A stretch of DNA of 60,280 nucleotides, from assembly GCA_028284235.1 (NCBI GenBank), contig JANQSC010000042.1, forward strand, positions 1 through 60,280. The letters are read 5' to 3'. Positions 1 to 7,850 of the stretch are shown piece after piece; position 1 is the stretch's first letter; every line of letters begins with the position of its first letter. The translations under genes were made by a program, and so were the position numbers. The notes beneath the pieces were generated by a model. The model was not told the DNA's origin and searched no databases. It saw only the letters and a program-made list of their open reading frames with translations. The DNA is from Opitutaceae bacterium. Its GTDB lineage: Bacteria > Verrucomicrobiota > Verrucomicrobiia > Opitutales > Opitutaceae.

Positions 1-1494
1 GAATTCCCCATCACCGTCACCCCTTCGTCCAGCCGCAAAATCGGCGTGCGCGAACGGCAGCACAACAACCGCGACGCCGCCCGCCACACCTTCAAAGTCG
101 CCCGCGCTCAAGACCTGCCCATGGAAACGCCCGCCGTGTGGATCGACTGGCTCGAGTGGGAAGGCCCCATCCAAAACGAAAAGCTCAGCCGCTTTCACCA
201 GACACTATTCGATCGCGGGCCCGACGCCGTTCAAAGCGACGAATACGCTGGCGAAATTCTCCGCGCCTTCGCGACCCGAGCCTTCCGCACGCAAACGCCG
301 TCCGAATCGTTCCAAGAGAAGCTCATGAGCCTCTACCGGAATCGACGCGAGTCCGGCGACGACTTCAAAACCGCCCTCGTCGAACCCATGTCGGTCATCC
401 TCGCCTCGCCCGCATTCCTATACCTGAACGAACCGAAGCAAAGCGAAGACAAGCGCGAGCTCAACGACCTCGAACTCGCCGTCCGCCTTTCCTACTTCCT
501 TTGGAGCAGCCCGCCCGACGAGGAACTCTACGATGTGGCCCGAGCCGGAAAACTCAAAAACCCCATGGCCCTGGAAGCGCAGACCAACCGGATGCTGCAG
601 GACCCCAAAGCCTGGGAGTTCATCAGTTCGTTCACGAGCCAATGGCTCCACATGGACCGACTCAACTTCTTCCAGTTCAACTACGAACTGTATCCAGAAT
701 TTGATGATAGCGCCAAAGACGCTGCTCGCGACGAGATCTTCCACACCATCGAAACGCTCATCGACGAAAACCTGAGCATCGAGAACCTGCTCAAATCCGA
801 CTTCGTCGTCATCAACGACCTCCTCGCCGACTACTACGGCATCGAAGGCGTCACCGGCCGCCACTTCCGTAAAGTGCCCGTTCCTGCCGATTCACCTCGA
901 GGCGGACTCCTCGGAACCGCCGCCGTCCTGGCCATGGGCTCCGACGGCGAACGCACCTCGCCCGTGGAACGCGGCGCCTGGGTCATGCGGAAACTCCTCA
1001 ACGACCCACCGCCGCCCGCGCCGCCCAACGTGCCCCAGCTCAGTCGACTCGCCGAAGAAAAACTGCCCGCCCGCGAATTGCAAATCGCCCACATGGAAGA
1101 GCCGCAATGCGCCCAATGCCATCGCAAGATCGATCCGATCGGATACGGCCTCGAAAACTTCGACGCGGCCGGAAAATGGCGCCACAAGGAACGCATCCTT
1201 GCCACGAGCAAGAAAGACTCCGACGTCTGGGCCGCCATCGACCCTAGCGGAACCCTCCCCGACGAAACGCCCTTCGCCGACTACTACGAACTGCGCGACC
1301 GCATCGCCGAGCGGGGCGACGCCTTCGCCCGCGGCCTCACCGAAGCCCTCATCGCCTACGGTCTCGGACGCCCGTATGGATTTACCGACTACGACCTCGC
1401 CCAGTCGATCCTCGCCGACGCCGGGAGCGACGACTACCAAGCCCGCAGCTTCATCCACGCCCTCGTCCAATCCGAACAATTCAAACTTAAGTAA
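1..1494 (+). CDS. DUF1592/DUF1588/DUF1585 cytochrome-like protein, 5' truncated
   Basis: The reading frame is open from the first base of the window, so the N-terminus lies outside; the first internal ATG (46) is not a credible start. The visible 497 codons contain the C-terminal half of the large planctomycete/verrucomicrobial cytochrome family: the part with NDLELAVRLSYFLWSSPPD (DUF1592), the segment ending in SDGERTSPVERGAWV (DUF1588), and a C-terminal block with one c-type heme motif CAQCH followed by RKIDPIGYGLENFDAAGKWR (DUF1585). Such proteins are exported and thought to carry covalent heme; their substrate is unknown. A DUF1552 protein and a thioredoxin-like protein follow on the same strand, the same order as the intact homologue at 18077-20140. 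Family assignment is firm; function is not. Confidence 0.9.
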   Translation, partial: EFPITVTPSSSRKIGVRERQHNNRDAARHTFKVARAQDLPMETPAVWIDWLEWEGPIQNEKLSRFHQTLFDRGPDAVQSDEYAGEILRAFATRAFRTQTPSESFQEKLMSLYRNRRESGDDFKTALVEPMSVILASPAFLYLNEPKQSEDKRELNDLELAVRLSYFLWSSPPDEELYDVARAGKLKNPMALEAQTNRMLQDPKAWEFISSFTSQWLHMDRLNFFQFNYELYPEFDDSAKDAARDEIFHTIETLIDENLSIENLLKSDFVVINDLLADYYGIEGVTGRHFRKVPVPADSPRGGLLGTAAVLAMGSDGERTSPVERGAWVMRKLLNDPPPPAPPNVPQLSRLAEEKLPARELQIAHMEEPQCAQCHRKIDPIGYGLENFDAAGKWRHKERILATSKKDSDVWAAIDPSGTLPDETPFADYYELRDRIAERGDAFARGLTEALIAYGLGRPYGFTDYDLAQSILADAGSDDYQARSFIHALVQSEQFKLK

Positions 1495-1506
1495 CAATCA
1501 TACAAA

Positions 1507-1718
1507 ACGAATTAGCAGCGCTCGTGCCTCGCTAGACCCTTCGTCAAGACTCAGGCCAGGATCCCCGCTGAGGCGGGGCCAAGACTTTCAACGAAAATAC
1601 CTACTTATATATCTACCAACGAATTAACTTCGAAGAAATCCTGCCCCCGCCTCAGCGGGGATCCTGGCCCAGCACAGCTGGGATCTAGCGATCCCGCCTA
1701 GCGGGAGAGCGATGCTAA
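1507..1718. repeat. Modular palindromic element, paired 24-bp arms
   Basis: The gap between two CDSs is filled by a compound inverted repeat. Perfect 24-bp arms lie at 1555-1578 and 1645-1668. Outer ends are related inverted sequences (TTAGCAGCGCTC near 1512 and GAGCGATGCTAA near 1708). Inside the right half are further small hairpins such as CCCGCCTAGCGGG. The right half (1636-1715) is nearly the same as 7638-7709. No protein-coding signal is seen. Confidence 0.75.
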
Positions 1719-1743
1719 AAAACAAAACACAACATTTAGTCCT

Positions 1744-3042
1744 ATGAAGTTCCCTATAACAACCCGTCGATCTTTTCTCCGGAGCAGCACTGCCCTCGTG
1801 GCGCTCCCATTCCTCGAATCGCTCGGAGCGAAGGCCTTCGCCAAGGCGGCGCCGCTCGCGGCCGCTCCAAAGCGAATGGTCTTCCTCGGTTTCGGCTGGG
1901 GAGTGACCAAAGAATCCTGGTATCCAGATATCAATACAACGGGTACGAACTACGTCCTCCCTAAAGGACTGCAAGGATTGCAGCGACACAAGAAGGACAT
2001 CACAATCATCCAAAATCTGACCAACCAGTTTTCCAACGAAGCCCACTGGGGGAGCACGTTCTACCTGACCGGGGCCAACCGCTACGCAGAACCGGGCCAG
2101 AGTTTCTACAACAGTATCTCCGCCGACCAAGTCGCGGCAAAAACGCTCGGCAAAGAAACCCGTTTCACCTCGATCCAGCTCGGCTGCGAGAAGGCCGAGG
2201 ACTCCGGCCACGGGCCCGGGCTTTCCATGTCCTGGAACCAGCAAGGAAAACCCATCGCCGGGCTCAACACGCCCGTCGCCGCCTACCATAAACTCTTTTC
2301 CGACAGCGACACGCCTCTGGAGCAACGCCAGGCCATGCTCAAGCAAAAGCGCAGCGTGCTGGATACCGTGCTTGAAAACGCCGGCTCCATGAACGGCAAA
2401 CTCAGCAAGACCGACACGGACAAGCTCGACGAGTATTTCCAGTCGATTCGCGAAATCGAAGTCCGCCTTTCCAAAGAAGAGCAATGGCTCGACGTGCCGA
2501 AAAAGCAACCGACCGATTCCATCAACGAGCCGCAAGGCGACATCGAAGGCTACGAAGAGGTCAAACTGATGTACGACATCATGATCGCCGCCATGCAAGT
2601 CGACGCCACCCGCGTCATGACTTATCGCCAACCTGTGGATACATTTATTCGCAGCCTCGGAGCCACCATCACCGGCCACAATATGAGCCACTACACCAAC
2701 GGCTCGCGGCTCAGCGTATCCGAAATGCGCGACGAGAAACAAACCGAGCTTTTCGCCTATTTCATCGACCGCCTCAAAGCGTCGAAAGAAGCCGACGGCA
2801 CCAGCCTGTTCGACAGCGTCACGCTCAGTTACGGCAGCAACATCGAGTCGATCCACTACCTCAAGAATTGCCCGACCATCCTCACCGGTGGCGGAGCCGG
2901 AATCAACCACGGCCGACACCTCGTCATGGACGATCCCAAAACGCCCCTCTGCAACCTCTGGCTCAGCCTCTTGCAAGGGAACGGGATTTCCGTCGACGCC
3001 CACGGCGACAGCAACGGGACGATCAAAGAACTTTGGACCTAG
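1744..3042 (+). CDS. DUF1552 family protein, Tat-exported
   Basis: A 432-residue protein starting with a twin-arginine signal (RRSFLR at residues 8-13, then a hydrophobic stretch to about residue 32). The mature part matches DUF1552, with the recognisable FLGFGWG, GLNTPVAAYHKLF and SMNGKLSKTDTDKLDEYFQSIREIE segments and the late SYGSNIES and GGGAGINHGRH segments. DUF1552 proteins are almost always encoded next to DUF1592/1588/1585 cytochromes, as here, and are presumed to work with them outside the cytoplasm. No enzymatic activity is established. The Tat signal suggests folding, perhaps with a cofactor, before export. A REP-like hairpin begins just after the stop. Confidence 0.9.
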   Translation: MKFPITTRRSFLRSSTALVALPFLESLGAKAFAKAAPLAAAPKRMVFLGFGWGVTKESWYPDINTTGTNYVLPKGLQGLQRHKKDITIIQNLTNQFSNEAHWGSTFYLTGANRYAEPGQSFYNSISADQVAAKTLGKETRFTSIQLGCEKAEDSGHGPGLSMSWNQQGKPIAGLNTPVAAYHKLFSDSDTPLEQRQAMLKQKRSVLDTVLENAGSMNGKLSKTDTDKLDEYFQSIREIEVRLSKEEQWLDVPKKQPTDSINEPQGDIEGYEEVKLMYDIMIAAMQVDATRVMTYRQPVDTFIRSLGATITGHNMSHYTNGSRLSVSEMRDEKQTELFAYFIDRLKASKEADGTSLFDSVTLSYGSNIESIHYLKNCPTILTGGGAGINHGRHLVMDDPKTPLCNLWLSLLQGNGISVDAHGDSNGTIKELWT

Positions 3043-3045
3043 AAA

Positions 3046-3113
3046 AACGCGCCGGGACGGCGCGTTCCACCCCATCATCAAAAATCAGGTGGAACCCGAC
3101 GTCCCGGCGGGTT
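3046..3113. repeat. REP-like double hairpin, two inverted units
   Basis: Two inverted 26-bp units (3046-3071 and 3088-3113) lie between the DUF1552 stop and the next start. Each unit is itself a hairpin. The left unit has AACGCG...CGCGTT flanks and the right has AACCCG...CGGGTT, so both sides of the stem have changed together. Related copies are at 16054, 27801, 30041, 39166 and 54235. Confidence 0.8.
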
Positions 3114-3124
3114 CTGATCAACCT

Positions 3125-4315
3125 ATGAATACCTTCAAAGCACTCGGGCTCACGGGAGCCTTCACTCTCGCTTTTCTTTCCACCGTCCTCGCAGTAAACC
3201 CCAAGGGCCTTCCGGACGGATTCACCACGCTTGAGATTGGCGACGCCGCTCCAGACTTCACCTTGCCAGGAATCGACGGCAAGGATTACTCTCTCTCCGA
3301 TTTCGACGGGCCCGAGATTTTCGTCGTCTACTTCACCGGCACCCACTGCCCGACTTCGCACGGAGCCATGGGCCGCATGCTCCAGTTCGTCGAAGACTAC
3401 GCCGACAAAATGGCCTTCGTCGCCATCAATCCTAACCACTCTTCCGGGCTCCGGCCCGACGAGTTTGGCCACACCGACTACGACGAGACGTTCGCCGATT
3501 CCAAACGCTACGCCGAGGACTACAACTGGTCCTTCCCCTTCCTCTACGACGGCGACAAGCAAGAAGTCGCCCGCGCCTACGGCTGCCTCGCCACGCCCCA
3601 CGTCCTCATTTTCGACAAGGACCGAAAACTCCGCTACAACGGACGCTTCGACGACTCCCGCTTCCCCGACCCCGCTACGGTCAAACACCCCGACGCCCGC
3701 AACGCCGTCGACGCCCTCCTGGCCGGAAACCCCGTTCCCGTCGAAACCACTCGCCCGCACGGCTGCTCGACCAAATGGAAAGAGCGCAGCCTCCACGTCA
3801 TGGAAGAAGAACGCCAATGGCAGGCCTTCGAAGCCACCATCGAGGACATCGACGCCGCAGGAGTCGCCGCCCTTCGCACCAACGGCACTGACAAGCTGCG
3901 CCTAATCAACGTCTGGGCCACCTGGTGCGTCCCCTGTGTCGAGGAATTTCCCGACCTCACAGCCATCGCCCGCAAGTTCAGCCGACGCGAATTCGAGCTC
4001 ATCACCATCAGCCTCGACCAGCCCAGCCAAAAGGCGCGGGCCAAGGCATTTCTCGGCAAACACCGAGCTGTCATGAGCGACAAACTACGCAAAACCGTCG
4101 AAGCGGAAGGACGGACCACGAACAACTACCTTTATACCGGCGCCAGCGTGGACGCCCTCGCCGAAGCACTCGACCCCGAATGGCCCGGCCCCGTGCCCTA
4201 TTCGATCCTCGTCGACCAGGAAGGCAACGTCCTCTACCGCAAACTCGGCAAGATCGACCCCGACGTCGTGCGTAACAAGATTCTCGATACGCTTACACGC
4301 CACTACGTGCAGTAG
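3125..4315 (+). CDS. Exported protein with two thioredoxin-like domains
   Basis: A 396-residue protein; the ATG at 3125 is preferred because it begins a signal peptide (hydrophobic residues 8-24), whereas the frame upstream runs through the repeat. Domain 1 (about residues 38-195) is redoxin-like, with TGTHCPTSH: Cys75 is kept but the second position of a CxxC motif is Ser. Domain 2 (about 225-390) is TlpA-like with WATWCVPC, giving Cys268 and Cys271. It probably performs thiol-disulfide exchange in the periplasm, possibly for heme-protein maturation of the neighbouring CxxCH cytochrome. That partner role is inferred from position only. Confidence 0.82.
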   Translation: MNTFKALGLTGAFTLAFLSTVLAVNPKGLPDGFTTLEIGDAAPDFTLPGIDGKDYSLSDFDGPEIFVVYFTGTHCPTSHGAMGRMLQFVEDYADKMAFVAINPNHSSGLRPDEFGHTDYDETFADSKRYAEDYNWSFPFLYDGDKQEVARAYGCLATPHVLIFDKDRKLRYNGRFDDSRFPDPATVKHPDARNAVDALLAGNPVPVETTRPHGCSTKWKERSLHVMEEERQWQAFEATIEDIDAAGVAALRTNGTDKLRLINVWATWCVPCVEEFPDLTAIARKFSRREFELITISLDQPSQKARAKAFLGKHRAVMSDKLRKTVEAEGRTTNNYLYTGASVDALAEALDPEWPGPVPYSILVDQEGNVLYRKLGKIDPDVVRNKILDTLTRHYVQ

Positions 4316-4355
4316 GGACAGGACGATTCGGTGGCGGGGAACAGGATTTCATTTA

Positions 4356-4536
4356 TGTCACCGCTCGTTCCTCGCTAGGATCCGCTACGTCGGTGACTAC
4401 GCGGAACTAAGGATGCCTCCCTCCGTTCGGCAAATAAAGTCCTTTGACCAAAGGAAAGTAACCTTATTTCCCCGACGTGTCGGGGATCCTTATTGGCTCG
4501 CGCAAGCGAGACTCCTAGGCCGAAGGCCGGTGACAA
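4356..4536. repeat. ~185-bp palindromic element, copy 1 of 3
   Basis: First of three close copies (others 4974-5161 and 5794-5978). Ends are inverted: TGTCACCG at the left and CGGTGACA at the right. Internal hairpins include CCCCGACGTGTCGGGG, CTCGCGCAAGCGAG, GGCCGAAGGCC and a nested stem around CCTTTGACCAAAGG. The third module (CTCGCGCAAGCGAG) differs from the CCCCGCTACGCGGGG of copies 2 and 3 but keeps a stem. It lies between the thioredoxin gene and a small lipoprotein gene. Confidence 0.85.
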
Positions 4537-4552
4537 CCAATCCGACTGCACT

Positions 4553-4882
4553 TTAAACCGTCAGCTCCTTTTTCTCCCAAACGAACCAGTAGGGATAGAC
4601 ATACACCCAATAACCGGGGGACAGATTCTGAATTCCTTCGTACTCTGTACCATTCCAACGACCCCAGTCCCGAAATTCACCAAACTCCTCCCGATCTTTG
4701 GGAACGTGCAGAACATGGAGTAAAACCGAGTACCTTCCGCCCACCGACGCCTTCGCCTCAAGGTCCTTCGAGTCTTGTATACTCTCAGTGGATACCTCTT
4801 TTACCGAATTCGAGCACGCGGTAAAAAATGTGAAACACACCAGTCCGAACAAAAACGAGAGCGGAACTTTACGATAACTCAT
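4553..4882 (-). CDS. Small hypothetical lipoprotein
   Basis: A 109-residue product with a lipoprotein signal: basic start MSYRK, hydrophobic core, lipobox FTAC with Cys23. The mature part is short and rich in aromatic residues toward the C-terminus (GYWVYVYPYWFVW). No family is recognised. It is framed by two copies of the ~185-bp element, on the same strand as the next few genes. The gene is believable because of the clean signal sequence, but function is unknown. Confidence 0.65.
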   Translation of the reverse strand: MSYRKVPLSFLFGLVCFTFFTACSNSVKEVSTESIQDSKDLEAKASVGGRYSVLLHVLHVPKDREEFGEFRDWGRWNGTEYEGIQNLSPGYWVYVYPYWFVWEKKELTV

Positions 4883-4973
4883 GGTAAGATCATTTATTCA
4901 GCTTGAGGGCAGTCTCTATTGAGCCCCCTAGGTCCAAAACTACGATCAAATCTGGTCAACGTTCAATGCCGAT

Positions 4974-5161
4974 TTTTGTCACCGCTCGTTTCCTCGCTAG
5001 GATCCGCTACGTCGGTGACTTCGCGGAACTAAGGATGCCTCTCTCCGTTCGGCAAATAAGGTCCTTTGACCAAAGGAAATTAACCTTATTTCCCCGACGT
5101 GTCGGGGATCCTTATTGGCCCCGCTACGCGGGGACTCCTAGGCCGCAGGCCGATGACAAAA
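4974..5161. repeat. ~185-bp palindromic element, copy 2 of 3
   Basis: Terminal inverted repeats TTTTGTCACCG and CGATGACAAAA bound the element. Internal stems are AAATAAGGT/ACCTTATTT enclosing CCTTTGACCAAAGG, then CCCCGACGTGTCGGGG, CCCCGCTACGCGGGG and GGCCGCAGGCC. An open frame across it is a repeat artefact, because the same peptide recurs in copy 3. Confidence 0.87.
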
Positions 5162-5203
5162 TGTACAGCTCGAAGAACGACGACAGACGCCGCGACGTTT
5201 TAG

Positions 5204-5722
5204 TCACTTCAGAATGTATCCATACAAATATATCCCTTTGGCATCTTCCACGAGCGTTCGTTGGGCACCTACGTTGACACGCTTTTCCTGTCCGCCGTCA
5301 GCCGATTCTCTCTCCTCCCAATCCGTCTCGTCCCCGTAGAGCAGAAAAATTCTCCGCGTCAGATCCTTACGTAGTTCATCTCCATTGCAAAAGTAAGCCA
5401 TCCTAAGCGCTTTGTCTTTGTGAAAGTGGATCTCCAAAGTCACCGGATCAAAATTCCAATAAATCAGCTGTTCGTTTTCCCTCAAATCCCGCACATCGAA
5501 CGGCTCCCCCAAATTGTCGATGATACGCTGAGAGCTTAGGCCAAACGATTTGAATACAATGCTGTTCCCCTGATCCACGGGAAGCGGATTCTCAACAAAA
5601 TAACGCTCCTGCTGAATGCGTGCCCAAACAAAGAATACAGCAACTGTCGCCATAACGATGCCGATCATCCACTTCAAGACACCCGCAATCGCGTCCATCC
5701 TGTCAGGTTTCCGAGCTCTCAT
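5204..5722 (-). CDS. Membrane-anchored hypothetical protein
   Basis: A 172-residue product with one N-terminal membrane helix (about residues 12-33, IAGVLKWMIGIVMATVAVFF) and a soluble remainder of about 135 residues, probably outside the cytoplasm. No family is recognised. A second ATG at 5698 would also keep the helix, so the start is uncertain by eight codons. It sits alone between copies 2 and 3 of the ~185-bp element. Confidence 0.65.
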   Translation of the reverse strand: MRARKPDRMDAIAGVLKWMIGIVMATVAVFFVWARIQQERYFVENPLPVDQGNSIVFKSFGLSSQRIIDNLGEPFDVRDLRENEQLIYWNFDPVTLEIHFHKDKALRMAYFCNGDELRKDLTRRIFLLYGDETDWEERESADGGQEKRVNVGAQRTLVEDAKGIYLYGYILK

Positions 5723-5793
5723 AGTAACGTCTATCCATCTATAAAATACGATAGCTACGGACTAATCAACAAGACCAAAACAGGAATTGTATC

Positions 5794-5978
5794 TTTGTCA
5801 CCGCTCGTTCCTCGCTAGGATCCGCTACGTCCGTGCCTTCGCGGAACTAAGGATGCCTCTCTCCGTTCGGCAAATAAGGTTTATTGACCAAAGGAAATTC
5901 ACCTTACTTCCCCGACGTGTCGGGGATCCTTATTGGCCCCGCTACGCGGGGACTCCTAGGCCGAAGGCCGATGACAAA
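5794..5978. repeat. ~185-bp palindromic element, copy 3 of 3
   Basis: Ends are TTTGTCACCG and CGATGACAAA. Order and sequence of the internal stems match copy 2, with scattered changes. It is followed after about 30 bp by a shorter palindromic element, so the 375-bp gap 5723-6097 is almost all repeat and holds no gene. Confidence 0.87.
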
Positions 5979-6005
5979 CGAATAGGCCACCCACTACTCC
6001 TTCAA

Positions 6006-6084
6006 AATCCTGTTCCCCGACTATGTCGGGGATCCTGTTTCCCGCTTCAGCGGGAATCTAGCGAGGCACGAGCGACTGTTAAAA
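6006..6084. repeat. Short modular palindromic element
   Basis: Two successive stems, CCCCGACTATGTCGGGG and CCCGCTTCAGCGGG, each followed by an ATC or ATCC trailer, then CTAGCGAGGCACGAGCGAC. The CTAGCGA...GAGCGA ending is shared with the elements at 1507, 7638 and 38981. Confidence 0.7.
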
Positions 6085-6097
6085 AGAACTCCGCTGC

Positions 6098-6487
6098 CTA
6101 ACTTCCAGAACCTGTTCCATCCCCCTTCTTCGTCGATACAAACGCCGGCAGGAACATCAAGAGCAACCCCGCGCTCAGCAACTGAAACACGATCAGAATT
6201 CTGTCGTACAGGAAGACCCCGTACATCAACGACTGTTCCGCAAACGCCAATCCAACAACGTACGGTCCTAGAGCCAACCACTCGTTCTGGATCTTGGATA
6301 TCCAAAACCGCATCCCCCCGCATATAACCACCGGTATCGAGAGCACTCCAACCGCAAGCGCGTCCAGTCGAATATCGAACGAATTCGTGTCTTCCTTTCC
6401 CCCAGCCAGGAACACCGACACCATGATCCCATAGAATACGAAAAGTATCCACAGTATCCACATTACCAATTTCGGAGAAGTCATCAT
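6098..6487 (-). CDS. Small integral membrane protein
   Basis: A 129-residue, strongly hydrophobic protein with about four predicted membrane helices (roughly residues 6-28, 43-60, 70-90 and 95-118) and a short Lys/Gly/Ser-rich tail. No conserved family was recognised. It starts with two consecutive ATGs. It has palindromic elements on both sides. An alternative frame of similar length covers the same bases (6021-6491), but it lacks the hydrophobic pattern and runs into the repeat, so this frame is preferred. Confidence 0.62.
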   Translation of the reverse strand: MMTSPKLVMWILWILFVFYGIMVSVFLAGGKEDTNSFDIRLDALAVGVLSIPVVICGGMRFWISKIQNEWLALGPYVVGLAFAEQSLMYGVFLYDRILIVFQLLSAGLLLMFLPAFVSTKKGDGTGSGS

Positions 6488-6517
6488 TCAATGGGTCTAA
6501 ACAGGCATCGACGAATT

Positions 6518-6608
6518 ATTTTTTTGGACATCCGGCTTCGCTCTCCGAGCTACGCCGAGACAAGTCGCTCTCTACGTTCGCTGGATCGCCTTCGGCGGCA
6601 GGACCGAG
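6518..6608. repeat. Modular palindromic element of the TTTTTTGGACAT type
   Basis: Starts with TTTTTTGGACAT and ends with GATCGCCTTCGGCGGCAGGACC, like the elements at 7514 and 9225. The module TCGCTCTCCGAGCTACGCCG also occurs inverted at 54326-54374. Confidence 0.65.
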
Positions 6609-6641
6609 TTTAAAACCCATTATTGTTTCTATTTAGTCAAC

Positions 6642-7442
6642 TCACAAAGTCCTGCCCTCGCCTTGCAAGTCGACCTGCTCGAATAGATCGCTGATCGAGT
6701 CGAGGATACAATCCGGTGGGCGTTCTCGGTTTTCCTCACAGCCTTCCCGGTATTTTCCCGTCCTCACTAGAACGCCCTTCATCCCCGCGGCGATGCCGCC
6801 GCCAACGTCGTTTTCAACGTCGTCTCCAATCATAGCCACCTGAACAGCGGGCAATTGCAAAGAGTCCAGCGCCAGTTGGAAAAAGCTGAGGCTTGGCTTA
6901 CCGATGACTTGAGCCTCTTTTCCGCTCACGTATTCCAATCCGGCTACAAAGGCGCCGATGTCAACCATGAGGCCTTCTTCCCCCTGAAAGAACTTGTTTC
7001 GATGCATGGCGATCAACTCGGCGCCGGCATGCAACTGCGCGAAAATCGTATTCATAAGCGGGTAACTCCACGCAGCCCCGATGTCCCCGACTACCACATA
7101 GTCGGGGCGCTCATAGTCTCTCGGGAAATCGGAAAACGCCGGAACGACGCTGTCACGAACAACGGGGTTGACCGTGGGCGTACCCACGTTCTTCAAAAAC
7201 TGTATGGTCGCGGTAATCGGGCTGAAGACTTCGCTCTCGCCAACCTCAAATCCAAGACGCTGAAGCTTCTGAACAACCAGGGAAGCGGTCAGTGTCGTCG
7301 TGTTGGTCAGGTATCGCCGCGAAATTCCCTCGGATACCAGTCGATTCAACACATCCCGGGCGCCGGGCACTGGGGTTTCACCCACATACAAAACGCCATC
7401 CAAGTCGATTAACAGCCCGCGGATTTTCCCAAGTGAAGACAT
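6642..7442 (-). CDS. HAD-superfamily (class IIA) phosphatase, HDHD2/LHPP-like
   Basis: The 266-residue form from the ATG at 7442 begins just before the nucleophile motif, LLIDLDGVLYVG (Asp13, Asp15). The longer frame would start inside a repeat and is rejected. Other HAD motifs are visible: the Thr of TNTTT, Lys of VIGKPS and the acidic loop GDDVENDVGGG. The insertion between motifs fits the class IIA cap, as in NagD and HDHD2. It is expected to be a cytoplasmic Mg-dependent phosphatase; the substrate cannot be told. It is isolated between palindromic elements. Confidence 0.87.
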   Translation of the reverse strand: MSSLGKIRGLLIDLDGVLYVGETPVPGARDVLNRLVSEGISRRYLTNTTTLTASLVVQKLQRLGFEVGESEVFSPITATIQFLKNVGTPTVNPVVRDSVVPAFSDFPRDYERPDYVVVGDIGAAWSYPLMNTIFAQLHAGAELIAMHRNKFFQGEEGLMVDIGAFVAGLEYVSGKEAQVIGKPSLSFFQLALDSLQLPAVQVAMIGDDVENDVGGGIAAGMKGVLVRTGKYREGCEENRERPPDCILDSISDLFEQVDLQGEGRTL

Positions 7443-7513
7443 GGCTCGCTTCAACGACTTTATCTGAACGCGCAGCGCGCACAAGAGCCAATGCCCTAAA
7501 TCGGGAAGTATTT

Positions 7514-7584
7514 CTTTTTTGGACATCGCTGCGCTGGATCCCCGTCTACGCGGGGCCAAGATCGCCTCCGGCGGCAGGACCGAG
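7514..7584. repeat. Modular palindromic element of the TTTTTTGGACAT type
   Basis: TTTTTTGGACATCGCTGCG, then CCCCGTCTACGCGGGG and GCCTCCGGCGGC stems, ending GGCAGGACC. Close in order and sequence to 9225-9290. In 9225 the second stem is CCCTGTCTCCGACAGGG, again a different but still complementary pair. Confidence 0.7.
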
Positions 7585-7637
7585 TGTAAGACTCAATAAG
7601 AAAATACTCCTCTCGGTTCAATTTGGTAAAAACACAA

Positions 7638-7709
7638 AATCCTGCCCTCGCCTCAGCGGGGATCCTGGCCCAGTCGTAGGCTGGGATCTAGCGAACGCAG
7701 AGAGCGATG
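7638..7709. repeat. Modular palindromic element, near-copy of 1636-1715
   Basis: CCTGCCCTCGCCTCAGCGGG, then GATCCTGGCCCAG, a CAGTCGTAGGCTG hairpin, CTAGCGA and a GAGCGATG end. The same module order is found in the right half of the element at 1507-1718. It lies directly downstream of the GNAT remnant. Confidence 0.72.
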
Positions 7710-7850
7710 TTCTGTTCGCCCGGGTTTTCCTTTCGTAGTATGTGTCAAATTCGTCCTCGTTCGTCACAACGAATCCGTGACTTTTGTAGAAGTCATTTGA
7801 TCTGCTGGCTCTCAGCACGCCCAGCCAAGTCGTACGTTCATTTTTCGTCT
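7710..7850 (-). pseudogene. Remnant of a GNAT acetyltransferase 3' end
   Basis: About 140 bp matching the 3' end of the intact GNAT gene at 8461-8946. The translated piece LRASRSNDFYKSHGFVVTNE parallels LRASKSNDFYLSHGFVVTNE of the intact copy, and the match continues through DEFDxYYERKTRANxTSL. The upstream two-thirds are missing. The likeness fades at about 7838-7850, where the coding sequence of the UPF0114-like gene ends with TCAGACGAAA, opposite TCAGAAGAAA in the intact GNAT gene. This looks like a duplication or insertion junction. It is not expected to make a functional enzyme. Confidence 0.8.

Noticed and set aside
1624-3081. Long antisense frame (485 codons) opposite the DUF1552 gene
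   Set aside because: Mirror of codon bias in a G+C-rich gene; no signal peptide or known domain, and the + strand product is a clear family member.
4356-5978. CRISPR-like array
   Set aside because: Repeats are ~185 bp, only three, and are separated by genes of different length; no cas genes.
4903-6101. Two similar short + strand frames (4903-5277, 5787-6101) with a repeated peptide
   Set aside because: The peptide likeness comes from the ~185-bp DNA repeat; stems and ends, not codons, are what is conserved.
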